A stretch of DNA of 64,000 nucleotides from contig NZ_FNAH01000002.1 in assembly GCF_900101865.1 (NCBI RefSeq), positions 372,001 to 436,000 of the forward strand. The letters are read 5' to 3'. Positions 32,828-41,947 of this stretch are shown in pieces; the first letter of the stretch is position 1, and the number at the start of each line of letters is the position of its first letter. Under the pieces are notes generated by a model, which searched no databases, had not been told where the DNA came from, and saw only the letters and a list, made by a program, of their open reading frames with translations. This stretch comes from Paracoccus isoporae (GTDB taxonomy: Bacteria > Pseudomonadota > Alphaproteobacteria > Rhodobacterales > Rhodobacteraceae). The position numbers and the translations under genes are program-made.

Positions 32828-34026
32828 TGGCGGGTGTGGATCGGCGCCTGCGCCGACAACGGAGATTCCGGCTGGCCGCGCTTGCCCTGGGGCTGGGCGG
32901 GATCGGCGCGGGGGTGATGGCGCTCTCCGGTGTCGGCTGGGGGGCGGCGCTTGCCTTGCTGGCGGGGGGGATTGCGGCCGCGCTTGTGCTGCATCATCCG
33001 GGCGGCGTCCCGATCCTCGTCTATCATAGCGTCTCGCCGGATGCGTCCTGGCTGCCCTGGGCGCAGAACACCAGCGTCCGGCCAGAGGTGTTCCGGCGTC
33101 ATCTCTCGGTCCTGCGCCACGGCGGCTGGCAGGTGATCCCGACCGCAAGCCTGATCGCTGCGCGCGCGGCGGGTGAGAGCCTGCCGCGGCGCAGCGTCAT
33201 CCTGCATTTCGACGATGGTTATCTGGATAATCTCCTGTTTGCCGCGCCGCTCCTGCGGGAATTCGACATGCCCGCCATGTTCTTCATCTCCTGCGATTTC
33301 GTCGCCGGAACGGAGCAGCGCCGCCCGGATGGGCCGCAGCCCTGGGCGGGATACATGACGGCGCCAGAGATGCGCGGGATGGATGCCGACCCGCTGTTCG
33401 AGATCGAGGCGCATGGGTGCGATCACGGCCGCATTCCGGTGTCGGATCGCATCGTGGACCGGATCACCGACCGGAACTGGCGCCGGCACACTCCGCTGCA
33501 TTGGGCGGTCACGCCGGGCGACAAGGCGGACTGGTTTCTGCGGGATAAGCCCCCGCCGCAACTCGCCATCGGCAGCCCGGTGCCGGAGAGTGATTCCGTC
33601 CTGTCGGGCCGTTGGTGGCACGACGCCGGGCCGGAAACCGAGGCTGCGTTTCAGGCCCGGATCCGAACCGCCATGCAGGAGTCGCAGGCCCGCTTCGCCG
33701 CGCTGATCGGCCGCACCCCGCGCGTCTTCGCCTGGCCCTTCGACCGAAGCTGCGAGACCGGCATCGCCGAGGCGTGGCGCTGCGGCTACGAGGCGGTGAC
33801 CGGCGGGCGCGGCGACAACCGGGTGGGCGAGGATCCGTTCCGGCTCAGCCGGGTGCATGTGCAGGACCGGGCGTTTGGCGGCGGACCAATCTGGCTGGAG
33901 GGGCTGTGGCTGCGCGCACGGGTTTCCTCCGCATCGGGAAGGCTGGGCTGGCATCTGCTGCTGGCGCTCGCGGCGCGGATGCGGCGTCGCAGGCTTGGTC
34001 CCTCCGGCTATGGCGGGGCTGGGTGA
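32827..34026 (+). CDS. Membrane-anchored polysaccharide deacetylase (NodB fold)
   Basis: A 399-residue protein with two N-terminal hydrophobic segments (about 15-34 and 36-56), then a CE4/NodB domain. VPILVYHSVS is the entry motif, HFDDGY (127-132) carries the catalytic and metal Asp, EAHGCDHG supplies His196 and His200 as metal ligands, and RVFAWPFDRSC is motif 3. It would remove N- or O-acetyl groups from the growing or exported polysaccharide at the periplasmic face. Start ATG 32827 shares a base with the previous stop (TGATG). Confidence 0.87.
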   Translation: MAGVDRRLRRQRRFRLAALALGLGGIGAGVMALSGVGWGAALALLAGGIAAALVLHHPGGVPILVYHSVSPDASWLPWAQNTSVRPEVFRRHLSVLRHGGWQVIPTASLIAARAAGESLPRRSVILHFDDGYLDNLLFAAPLLREFDMPAMFFISCDFVAGTEQRRPDGPQPWAGYMTAPEMRGMDADPLFEIEAHGCDHGRIPVSDRIVDRITDRNWRRHTPLHWAVTPGDKADWFLRDKPPPQLAIGSPVPESDSVLSGRWWHDAGPETEAAFQARIRTAMQESQARFAALIGRTPRVFAWPFDRSCETGIAEAWRCGYEAVTGGRGDNRVGEDPFRLSRVHVQDRAFGGGPIWLEGLWLRARVSSASGRLGWHLLLALAARMRRRRLGPSGYGGAG

Positions 34027-35412
34027 ATGCGCCTCGCCTGGCCCCTTGTCACCGGCACCGCAGCGATGACCGGATCTGTGTCGGTCCTGCTGGCCGGGAT
34101 GGCCGGGACGGCGCCGCTTGCCATCGGGCTGGGCGTCGCGCTGCTGGGATGCGTGGCCCTGCTGGCCCAGCCCTTCCTGGGGCTGGCCACGCTGGCTGTG
34201 TTCGCGCATCTGGACGCGGTCGAAAAGACGCTGTTCGGCTTTCTGCCGGTCTCGGCCTTCAAACTGCTGAGCGGGCTGACCGTGCTGGCGATACTGCTGA
34301 ACGGCCCGCGGTTGCGGCGCAATATCCACGATGCGCTGCGCGAGCCGGTGATCGTGGCGGGCGTCTGCCTCGTCGCGATCGGGTTCGTCTCGGCCATCTT
34401 CGCCGAGGACAAGGCGATGGCGCTGTCCAGCCTGCAAAAGCTGTTGAGCCTGCTGCTGCTGCCCTTTCTGGTCGTGGTGCTGGCCGATACGCCGCGCCGG
34501 GTCGCGCTGCTGATCTGTGTGCTCGTCGCCACCTCGGTGGCCTCGGCGCTGATCCTCGGGGCGGATTTCGCCCTCGGCGTGCAGCTGTTCGCCCAGTCAG
34601 ACGCCGCCACCACGGCGCGCACGGTGGAAGGCGTCTCGCGCTCCTCGGGCGGATCGGATTACAACCCGACCACTGCCGCATCGCTGATGCTGGTCGGTGT
34701 GGTGGTCGCGCTGTCCCACGCGATGGAGACGCGGCAGCGCCGCGTCCTGCTGCTGATGGCGGTGGCGATCGGTACCGGGGCGCTGATCCTGTCCTTCGCC
34801 CGGTCCGCCGCGCTCAGCTTCTCAGTTGTGGCGCTGCTGATCGGCTGGCGGCACCGCCATGCGCGTTTTGCGGTGCCGGTGGCGGGGCTGGTGCTGCTGA
34901 TGATGATCGCCGCATTGCCGCTGATCCCGGCGGAGTACTGGCAGCGCCTGTCCTCCTTCTTCGGCGGCGCGGCGGATCACACGCTGGGGCGGCGGATGAC
35001 CTATAACATCATCGGGCTGGACCTGTTCACGCGCAATCCGCTGCTTGGCTTGGGGCCGGGCAATTTCGTCCATCATTTCACCGACCCGGAGTATCGCCAC
35101 CTGCCCGGCCGCACCATGCTGGGGCGGGAACTGCACAACATGTATCTCTCGGTTCTCGTCCAGTACGGGCTGATCGGCGGCGCGGCCTATTTCGCCATGC
35201 TGATCGCGGCCATGCGCCATCTCGGCGCGGTGATCCGCCACCCCGCCAGCGAGGCGATGCGGGTTCAGGCCGTGGCGCTGCGCTTCGGGCTCTTCGCCTA
35301 TCTGCTGGTCAGCCTGTTCCTGCCCAATGAATACACGAAATACAGCTGGTTGCTGCCCGGCATCGCCGCGGCGCTTCACCGCTGCAACCGGCTGGCATGG
35401 GAGGGCGCATGA
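34027..35412 (+). CDS. O-antigen ligase/polymerase family membrane protein (Wzy/WaaL type)
   Basis: A 461-residue polytopic protein with about eleven helices and a large periplasmic loop holding the family's conserved region: SGGSDYNPTTAA, RSAALSFSV, then GLDLFTRNPLLGLGPGNF and ELHNMYLSVLVQYGLIGG. In this Wzx/Wzy-like locus it is most simply the polymerase that joins lipid-linked repeat units, though a ligase role cannot be excluded. Starts directly after the previous stop and overlaps the next ATG by 4 nt. Confidence 0.85.
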   Translation: MRLAWPLVTGTAAMTGSVSVLLAGMAGTAPLAIGLGVALLGCVALLAQPFLGLATLAVFAHLDAVEKTLFGFLPVSAFKLLSGLTVLAILLNGPRLRRNIHDALREPVIVAGVCLVAIGFVSAIFAEDKAMALSSLQKLLSLLLLPFLVVVLADTPRRVALLICVLVATSVASALILGADFALGVQLFAQSDAATTARTVEGVSRSSGGSDYNPTTAASLMLVGVVVALSHAMETRQRRVLLLMAVAIGTGALILSFARSAALSFSVVALLIGWRHRHARFAVPVAGLVLLMMIAALPLIPAEYWQRLSSFFGGAADHTLGRRMTYNIIGLDLFTRNPLLGLGPGNFVHHFTDPEYRHLPGRTMLGRELHNMYLSVLVQYGLIGGAAYFAMLIAAMRHLGAVIRHPASEAMRVQAVALRFGLFAYLLVSLFLPNEYTKYSWLLPGIAAALHRCNRLAWEGA

Positions 35413-36620
35413 AGATCGTGGTGATCGTCAGCGAGTTCCCGAAGGTGACCGAAACCTTCGCCTATCGCAACCTGGTCACGTATCGGCGCATGGGCCATGA
35501 CGCACGGCTGTTCCATATCAAGCGGTTCCGCAGCCGCGAGGTGGTCCATGACTTCATGGCCGAGGTGATGCGCGATGCGTTCAGCTTCGGCTATCTCGCG
35601 CCTGCCACGCTGGGGGCGGCGGCGATGGAAACCGGGCGCGCGCCGCGGCGGGTGGCGCGGCTTCTGGGGCTGATCCTGGATCGTCACCGGCGCGAGCCGA
35701 TGCGCGGGCTGGCAGTGCTGGCCTGCCTGCCGAAGGCCCTGGCCCTGGGGCGGTGGTGCCGGCGCAACCGCGTCGATCACATCCACGGCGAATTTGCCGG
35801 CCATCCGGCGACGGTCGCGATGATCGCGGCCGAGGCCGCGGGGATCGGCTTCAGCTTCTCGGCCCATGCAAATGATTTCATCGTCTCGCAGGCGCTGCTT
35901 CCGGAGAAGGCGCGGGCGGCGCGCTTTCTGCGCACGATCAGCCGCCACAACCTGGCGCGGCTGGAAAACCTGCCGGGCCTGCCGCGCGAGAAATTGCAGC
36001 TGGTGCGCTGCGGGGTCAGCCGGGACCGTCTGGCCGGTCCCTTGCCGACCCCGCCCGGCTGCGGGCCGCTGCGCATCCTCTATGTCGGCTCGCTGATGCC
36101 CAAGAAAGGCGTGCGGCATCTGATCGACGCGCTCGCCGCCCTGCCCCGCGATCTGGACTGGCAGGCCCGGATCCTCGGCGGCGGCCCGCTGGAGGAGACG
36201 CTGCGCGCGCAGGCCGCCACGCTGGGTCTGTCCACCCGCATCCGCTTTGCGGGCGCGCAGCCCGCCGAGCAGGTGGCGCAGGCCTTCGCGAGCTCGCATC
36301 TGGCCGTGGTCCCCTCGGTCATGGGCGCGCAGGGGCGGGTCGAAGGCATCCCGGTCGTCGCGATGGAGGCGCTCGCCCACGGCCTGCCGCTGATCGCCAG
36401 CGCGCTGTCCGGCATCCCGGAGCTGGTCGAGGACGGCGTCACCGGCTGGCTGGTGCCGCCTGGCGATCCCGCCGCCATCGCCGCGGCGATCTCCGCCATC
36501 GCTGCGGATTGGGAGGCGGCAAGCGCCATCGGCGCGCGCGGTCGCGCCCGCGTCGCCGCGGAATACGTGGTCGAGGAGAACGCAGAACGCCTGGCCCGGC
36601 TGATGGAGGAAATGCGATGA
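35409..36620 (+). CDS. Glycosyltransferase family 4 (GT-B) protein
   Basis: A 403-residue GT-B glycosyltransferase with N-terminal VSEFPKVTETFAYRNL, HIHGEFAGHPATVAMI, SFSAHANDF, then the C-terminal Rossmann half with ILYVGSLMPKKGVRHLIDAL, ARILGGGPLEE and EGIPVVAMEALAHGLPLI (the E-x7-E region). It resembles colanic-acid/succinoglycan-type transferases. The acceptor and sugar are unknown. ATGA overlaps on both sides place it inside the operon, coupled to the Wzy-like and GT2 genes. Confidence 0.88.
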   Translation: MKIVVIVSEFPKVTETFAYRNLVTYRRMGHDARLFHIKRFRSREVVHDFMAEVMRDAFSFGYLAPATLGAAAMETGRAPRRVARLLGLILDRHRREPMRGLAVLACLPKALALGRWCRRNRVDHIHGEFAGHPATVAMIAAEAAGIGFSFSAHANDFIVSQALLPEKARAARFLRTISRHNLARLENLPGLPREKLQLVRCGVSRDRLAGPLPTPPGCGPLRILYVGSLMPKKGVRHLIDALAALPRDLDWQARILGGGPLEETLRAQAATLGLSTRIRFAGAQPAEQVAQAFASSHLAVVPSVMGAQGRVEGIPVVAMEALAHGLPLIASALSGIPELVEDGVTGWLVPPGDPAAIAAAISAIAADWEAASAIGARGRARVAAEYVVEENAERLARLMEEMR

Positions 36621-37774
36621 TCGAGGCGATATTCTGGGTGTCCGCCGCAATGCTGTTCTACAGTGTTGCGGGTTACGGGCTGATCCTGCTGGCGCTTGCG
36701 GCATGCCTGCCGGCGCGACGATCCGCATCCGGCCCGCCGCCGCGCCGGGTCAGTTTCCTGATCGCGGCCTATAACGAGGCGCCGGTCATCGCCGAAAAGC
36801 TGCGCAACTGCCTGTCGCTCGACAGCGGCGGCGCCGAGGTCGAGATCGTGCTGGTCTCGGACGGATCCAGCGACGACACCGTATCCCGCGCCAGATCGGT
36901 CCGCGACCGGCGGATCGCGGTGATCGCGGCGCCGCGGCTCGGCAAGGCCGAGGCGCTTGGGCTGGGGCTCCTGGAATGTGGGGGCGACGTGGTGGTGTTC
37001 TCGGACGCGAATGCCATGCTGGAGCCCGGATCGCTGGCGGCGCTGCTGCGGCATTTCGCCGACCCGCAGATCGGCGGCGTCTGCGGGCGGATCACCGTAC
37101 GTTCGACGCGCGGCACCGGCGGGATGGGTTATGCGGAATCGCTCTACTGGCGCTACGATCAGGCGCTGAAACGCGCGGAGTCCCGGCTGGGCGGGGCGGT
37201 GTCGGCGCAGGGCTCGGTCTATGCGATGCGGCGCGAACTGGCCGCTGCGCCCGCGCCGGGCTGCACGGATGATTTCATCATCTCGACCGGCGCGGTGGCG
37301 GCCGGCCGCCGGCTGGTGTTCGAGCCGGATGCGCAAACCGTCGAACGCGTCACCGAACAGGCCGGGGCCGAGATGGGCCGCCGCATCCGCTCCTCCGAGC
37401 GGGGCTGGCGCAGCCTGATGCGGGTGGCCGGGCTGATGAACCCGCTGCGCCACGGGCTCTATGCCTGGCAGCTCATCTCGCACAAGCTGGTCCGGCGGCT
37501 CAACCCGCTGTTTCTGGCGCTGCTGTTCGCCAGCAGCCTGCTGCTGATCGGACAGGGCGCCTTCTACAGCGCCATCGCCGCCGTGCAGATCCTGTTCTAC
37601 CTCGCAGCCCTGGCCGGTCTGCTCATCCCGCGGCTGCGCCGAATCAAGGCGGTGGCGGTGGCCGGATTCGTCGTGATGGCGCATCTGGCCATGGCACGGG
37701 GGTTCTGGCGCTACATCTCCGGGCGCAAGAGCCTGCTCTGGACCCCGGCGCGGGAGCCGGAGCCGCGTCCATGA
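36617..37774 (+). CDS. Membrane-embedded GT2 glycosyltransferase
   Basis: A 385-residue family-2 glycosyltransferase with one N-terminal helix (about 5-28), a GT-A domain (RVSFLIAAYNEAPVI, LVSDGSSDDT, VFSDANAML as the metal motif, and QGSVYAMRREL), and two to three C-terminal helices (about 295-355). The topology matches ExoO/IcaA-like processive or inverting transferases at the inner membrane. TDDF near residue 218 replaces the ED acid/base motif, and no QxxRW is seen (ERGWRSLMR is nearest), so single-sugar transfer is more likely than processive synthesis. Confidence 0.86.
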   Translation: MIEAIFWVSAAMLFYSVAGYGLILLALAACLPARRSASGPPPRRVSFLIAAYNEAPVIAEKLRNCLSLDSGGAEVEIVLVSDGSSDDTVSRARSVRDRRIAVIAAPRLGKAEALGLGLLECGGDVVVFSDANAMLEPGSLAALLRHFADPQIGGVCGRITVRSTRGTGGMGYAESLYWRYDQALKRAESRLGGAVSAQGSVYAMRRELAAAPAPGCTDDFIISTGAVAAGRRLVFEPDAQTVERVTEQAGAEMGRRIRSSERGWRSLMRVAGLMNPLRHGLYAWQLISHKLVRRLNPLFLALLFASSLLLIGQGAFYSAIAAVQILFYLAALAGLLIPRLRRIKAVAVAGFVVMAHLAMARGFWRYISGRKSLLWTPAREPEPRP

Positions 37775-38655
37775 CGCCGATCTTCATCCTCGGCCTGCAA
37801 CGCTCGGGCACGACCTGGCTGGCGAATATGCTGGCGGGATCGGGGGCGGTGGCGGCGGTGACGGCTGAGGAACATCGCGGCGTGCATGAAAGTGTGTTCT
37901 TCTCGCATTTCGCCCGCGCGTTCGGGCGGTTTGCCGATCCAGGCGCGCGGGCACGGTTCCGCACGGCCTTCGAGGCATCGGACTATTTCCTGCTGACCGG
38001 GCTGGAGACCTGCATCCTGGACGACGCGATCCGCCGCTCGGTGAATTATGGCGGTGTGTTCCGCGCCGTGATGGATGAGTTCGCGCGGCGTCGGGGCTGC
38101 GCGCATTGGCTGGAGAAATCGCCCCATCACAGCCTGCTGGCCGAGGAGCTGGCGGCGCGATTCCCGGATGCACGGTTCCTCTGCGTGACCCGCGACAGCC
38201 GGTCGCTGATCGCGTCACGCCTCGCGGCCTATGGGCGCGAGCCGCGCCGGGGCTGGCGCAGGGTCGCGGATATCATCCGGGGCACGGCGGCGAACCGGCT
38301 CCATCAGGATGCGCTGCGCCGCTTTGCGGCGGGGCGGCAGAATGCGCTGCTGATCCGGTACGAGGAGATGCTGTCGGATGCGCAGGGTTCGCGCGACAGG
38401 CTGGTGCGGTTCCTCGATCTGGACGTAACGCCCGAGGCGCTCGACAGCGCCTTCGCGCCGAACAGCAGCCATGCGGGACGAAGCGGGACACGCACGCTCT
38501 CGCGCGTCGATCATGGGCTGATCCGCGGCGCCGATGCGGCCAGCCGGGTCTTGCCCACGGCTGCGCTGCGCCGGGTGGCGGATCGGCGCCGCGCGGCACG
38601 CGGGGCGGACTGGCCGGACTGGGTATGGCTGAAGACCGGCTATCGCCCGGATTAG
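37771..38655 (+). CDS. PAPS-dependent sulfotransferase
   Basis: A 294-residue sulfotransferase. The PAPS 5'-phosphosulfate loop is FILGLQRSGTTWLANML (residues 5-21), HWLEKSPHH (Lys116) is the next conserved element, and FLCVTRDSRSLIASRL (from residue 137) holds the Arg/Ser that bind the 3'-phosphate. RYEEMLSD...RFLDLDVTPE closes the fold. As the last gene of the operon it suggests sulfation of the polysaccharide. A lipid or protein target is possible but less likely in this context. Its stop codon overlaps the stop of the convergent flippase gene by 4 nt. Confidence 0.87.
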   Translation: MTPIFILGLQRSGTTWLANMLAGSGAVAAVTAEEHRGVHESVFFSHFARAFGRFADPGARARFRTAFEASDYFLLTGLETCILDDAIRRSVNYGGVFRAVMDEFARRRGCAHWLEKSPHHSLLAEELAARFPDARFLCVTRDSRSLIASRLAAYGREPRRGWRRVADIIRGTAANRLHQDALRRFAAGRQNALLIRYEEMLSDAQGSRDRLVRFLDLDVTPEALDSAFAPNSSHAGRSGTRTLSRVDHGLIRGADAASRVLPTAALRRVADRRRAARGADWPDWVWLKTGYRPD

Positions 38656-40267
38656 GCCCCGCCTTTGAGCATCCGCTTCAGCCCGAGCACCCGGACCGCG
38701 GTCAGCATCACCGCCGCGCCGGCGAGACCGGACACCGCAAGCTGCACGATGCTGCCGGATCGCAGCGCGCCCCCCAATGCGCCATGCACGGGATCGGCAA
38801 TGATCGGCGCGGCGGCGCTGCCCATGGCGATCACCAGGGCGGCCAGCAGACATGCCAGGGCGGGCAGGATCATCACCGGCCGCGAGATCCGGCCATCCAG
38901 GCAGTTCCGGCGGCTCAGGGCCAGCCCCAGATAGAGGATCGGCGCAAGCGGGGCGATGGCCAGAGCGACCGGAATGCCCAGCAGACCCAGCCGCGGCGTC
39001 AAAACAATGAACAGGATCAGCCGCGCCAGCAGATCCAGCATCGAGGCAACAAGGGTCAGGCGCAACATGGGCAGCGCCTCTGCAACCAGCAGGCGCACCA
39101 TCAGCATGCGCAGGATGAAGGCCCCGAGCGGGGCGAAGGCCATGATGCGCAGCAATGCGGTGATCTGCGCCGCGCCCTCCTCGGTCATCTTGCCGTGGCC
39201 GAGGACGAGATCCACGATGGCGGCGGCGTTGACGGCGACATAGACCTGCACCGGCACCAGCAGCGCCAGCCCGACCAGCATCGCCTGCCAGAAGCGCCGG
39301 CCGAGTGTCGCGGCATGGCCCGCGGCGGCCTGCCGCGCCATCTCGGTGAAGGCCACCAGCCCGAGCGCCGTGGCAAGCGTGTTGCCGCACAGCGCGCCGA
39401 GCCGCTGCCCGAAATCCAGCGCCGCGACCGCGCCCTGCCCCATCCGCGCGGCAAAGCCGGTCTCCATCCAGATCGCCGCCAGGGCCGAGACGGTCAGGAC
39501 GAGCGCCGCCAGCCCGCGCCGCCGCAGCAGTGTCGCCGCGCCATCCGGTGCCGGCTGTGTCTGACCCCGCGCTGCGGCGGGGTCGGATGCGGCGCCCAGC
39601 CAGGCCAGAAGCCCGGTCAGCAGGGCGACCAGCAGATAGGCGGCGCTGAAGGCCGCCGCGGCCTGCAAGGCCAGGACCGATCCGCCGCCCAGCAACAGCG
39701 CCAGGGCCACTGCGGCGCGGGGGATCTGGCGGATGCTGGCCGGCGCGCCGAAGCGGCCGGAGACATTGCAGCAGGCGGAAAAGGCGATGGTGGCGACCGT
39801 GGCGGGCAAGGCGGCGGCCAGCAGGATGATGACCTTGCGCGCCAGCTCTGCCGTGTCCGGGTCGAAACCGGGGGCGACGCTGCCCACGATGCCCCCGCGG
39901 CGAGCGCCAGCCCAATCGCAAGGATCAGCCCCGTCAACGCTGCCGCACCACCGACCCGGCGCAGGATCCGCCCGACCGGCATGCCGGATGCCATGCCTGC
40001 GGCGATCAGCGGGATGAACAGGATCACCGCGACCTGGTTCAGCGCCTCGGTAAGGCTGGTGACGAGCCGGCGCCCGAGCAGGAACGCGTCCGCCTCTGCC
40101 CCGACGCCCATGCGCCGTGCGATCAGATGCGAAACCAGAACCGCGATCACGATACCGAGCGCCTGGCCCGCGAATTGTGCGAGGCCGGAGGGGATGAGCG
40201 AGATCCGGCGCTGCACCGGTGACGGCCGGTCAGCCACGGCGCGCGGATCGGGGGCGACGCCGGTCAT
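38652..40267 (-). pseudogene. MurJ/Wzx-like lipid-linked-sugar flippase, frameshifted
   Basis: Two overlapping frames together give one MurJ/MviN-like flippase of about 538 residues with 12 or more helices. The first part (from ATG 40267) starts RRISLIPSGLAQFAGQALGI..SHLIARRMGVGAEADAFLLG and stays good through AIGLALAAGA. From there it turns to Arg/Pro-rich nonsense, while a second frame picks up IVGSVAPGFDPDTAELARKV and runs to 38652. The shift falls at a run of five C (39892-39896). A sixth C would restore one open frame. It is either a sequencing error, a phase-variable tract or a true mutation. The flippase would move the sugar-phosphate-started repeat unit across the inner membrane. Confidence 0.8.
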
Positions 40268-40270
40268 CGA

Positions 40271-41263
40271 TCAGGCGCCGACCCGTTCCAGCATGGCCGG
40301 CCGCACGGTCTGCGGGGCCGCGACGGAGAGTTCAGGCCGCACCACCACCAGGCCGAGCGCATAGCGCTCGATGACGAATTCCCCGAACTCGCTCTCTGCC
40401 GTATAGCTGTATTCGCCGCTGCCATTCGGCCCGGACATCACGATCCGGGCCGAGCGCAACCCGCCGCCGCGCAGCCGGATATAGAGCGTCGCGGTCTCTC
40501 CGATCATGCCATCTGGCAGCCCCGGCGCGGTGATCCGGCGCAGGCCGATCTTTTCCACCAGGCAAAGCCGCTGGCCGCCCCGGCTGACCAGCCACATATC
40601 GGGCCGGGCCTGCGGGGCGCGGCGGATGGTCCAGCCGCCGACGCGACCGAGAATCCGCAGCAGCATTGACGAGGCGACGCGCCCGAGCAGGCCCAGCTCG
40701 GCCAGAAGCGAGACCGGGCGCGCCACGAGCCGGTTGTTCATCCGTGCCCGCACCCGCTTGCTGGTGCCGTGGCTGAAATAGGCCTGGGTCGGGCCGATCA
40801 GCCCCGGCCGGACCGAGAAGCGGCGGTCGTAATCGGGAATCCGGTGCCGCTCGATTTCCGCGATCTCGGCCCGGACCGGGCGCGGTCCGCAGATATTCAT
40901 GTCGCCGCGCAGCACGTTGAAAAGCTGCGGCAGCTCGTCCAGCCGGGTTTCGCGCAGCATTCCGCCAAGCGGGGTCTCGATTCCGGCATCCTTCGGCAGG
41001 GTGCGGTCGCGCGTCACCTCGCGCGCGCGGCGGCTGCACAGCGTGCGGAACTTCAGGATATGGAAGGGTCTCTGATCGCGTCCCAGCCGCGCGCCGCGAT
41101 AGAAGATCTCCGGCCCCTGCGTGCAGAACAGCAGCAGCGAAATCAGCAGCAGCAGCGGCAGGAATGCCACGAGGCAGATCGCGGCAAGAAGGAAGTTATA
41201 GCTGCGGTAGAACAACTCGTTACCCGGTTGGAACCCGATGCGGTATCCCGAAAAACCTTTCAT
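40271..41263 (-). CDS. Initiating sugar-phosphate transferase with extra C-terminal domain
   Basis: A 330-residue polyprenyl-phosphate sugar-1-phosphate transferase (ExoY/WcaJ catalytic family). One membrane helix (about 27-53) is followed by the catalytic domain: GPEIFYRGARLGRDQRPF, ILKFRTL, ETRLDELPQLFNVLRGDM and GPRPVRAE, then SVRPGLIGPTQ. It starts each repeat unit on undecaprenyl phosphate. The catalytic part ends near residue 200, and about 125 further residues form a beta-rich unknown domain. ATG 41263 has AGAGG at 7 nt. Its stop is 3 nt upstream of the flippase ATG, so the two are co-transcribed toward the sulfotransferase gene. Confidence 0.9.
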   Translation of the reverse strand: MKGFSGYRIGFQPGNELFYRSYNFLLAAICLVAFLPLLLLISLLLFCTQGPEIFYRGARLGRDQRPFHILKFRTLCSRRAREVTRDRTLPKDAGIETPLGGMLRETRLDELPQLFNVLRGDMNICGPRPVRAEIAEIERHRIPDYDRRFSVRPGLIGPTQAYFSHGTSKRVRARMNNRLVARPVSLLAELGLLGRVASSMLLRILGRVGGWTIRRAPQARPDMWLVSRGGQRLCLVEKIGLRRITAPGLPDGMIGETATLYIRLRGGGLRSARIVMSGPNGSGEYSYTAESEFGEFVIERYALGLVVVRPELSVAAPQTVRPAMLERVGA

Positions 41264-41458
41264 CACATACCTCTTGCACGGCACTCTTCAACAATTGACG
41301 ACCCGCGGGCCGACCGCCCGCCTCATGCGCTGCCGAAGCCTTGGGGGTGCAGGCTATGCCCCCCGGCCCGGTCGTCTCGTTATTTTGTCTGATGGCCGTT
41401 CGATGGCTGAGCCATTCTGGTCAGGCTGATCGGCGGGGCTTCTGCCGGGCCAAAAAGC

Positions 41459-41477
41459 GCCCGCCATACTGGCGGGC
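41459..41477 (-). terminator. Minus-strand terminator between the small membrane protein and the sugar-transferase operon
   Basis: A 7-bp stem GCCCGCC / GGCGGGC with a 5-nt loop, followed on the minus strand by GCTTTTTGG. The rest of 41264-41615 carries no gene I can support. It is AT-richer (TTCTAATTAATTTTTACC around 41499) and should contain the promoter of the sugar-transferase operon. Confidence 0.65.
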
Positions 41478-41615
41478 AAGTCGAACTAACCGGAGCATTC
41501 TAATTAATTTTTACCAGATTCGCGGCGCGGAGAGAACCGCAGCCAGAGGAATTTTCAGCTTTCTCAAGGGGATGGTTAATGGCGCGACGCGGCCGCCCGG
41601 GCATATGACAGACGA

Positions 41616-41900
41616 TCAGCGCCGGCTTGCACGCCTGGGTTGTGCCGCCTCATGCGCCTCGGCACGCGGATCAGCCGCCGCGCCGCCGCGTTCCGGCCGC
41701 GAGCTTGCCAATCCACCGCCGGCCTCGCGCCCTGCCCTGCGGCGCGAGGTCAGTATCGCCGCGGCGATCAGCGTGGCGACGGCCCCGCCGATCCAGAAGA
41801 TCAGCACGGCCGGCCAGAATCCGGCCATCGGCCAGGCGAGGGCGGCGGCGATCAGCGCCGCACCGTAGCCCAGCAACAGGACTTTTGCGGTGACCGGCAT
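41616..41900 (-). CDS. Small two-helix membrane protein
   Basis: A 94-residue protein with two transmembrane segments (about 4-24 and 27-48: FWPAVLIFWIGGAVATLIAA), followed by a polar Arg/Ala/Gly-rich cytoplasmic tail. ATG 41900 is preceded by CGGAGAT at 8 nt. I do not recognise the family. The tail has the composition of GC-rich out-of-frame sequence, so the native protein may be shorter. Located between the LysR gene and the exopolysaccharide locus on the same strand. Confidence 0.5.
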   Translation of the reverse strand: MPVTAKVLLLGYGAALIAAALAWPMAGFWPAVLIFWIGGAVATLIAAAILTSRRRAGREAGGGLASSRPERGGAAADPRAEAHEAAQPRRASRR

Positions 41901-41947
41901 CAGGTATCTCCGGCATGGGGCATTGCGGTCGCGCCTGTCATGATCGC

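Noticed and set aside
32818..34437. A 539-codon minus-strand frame opposite the deacetylase gene
   Set aside because: His/Arg/Gln/Pro-rich translation without motifs, while the plus strand carries a NodB domain.
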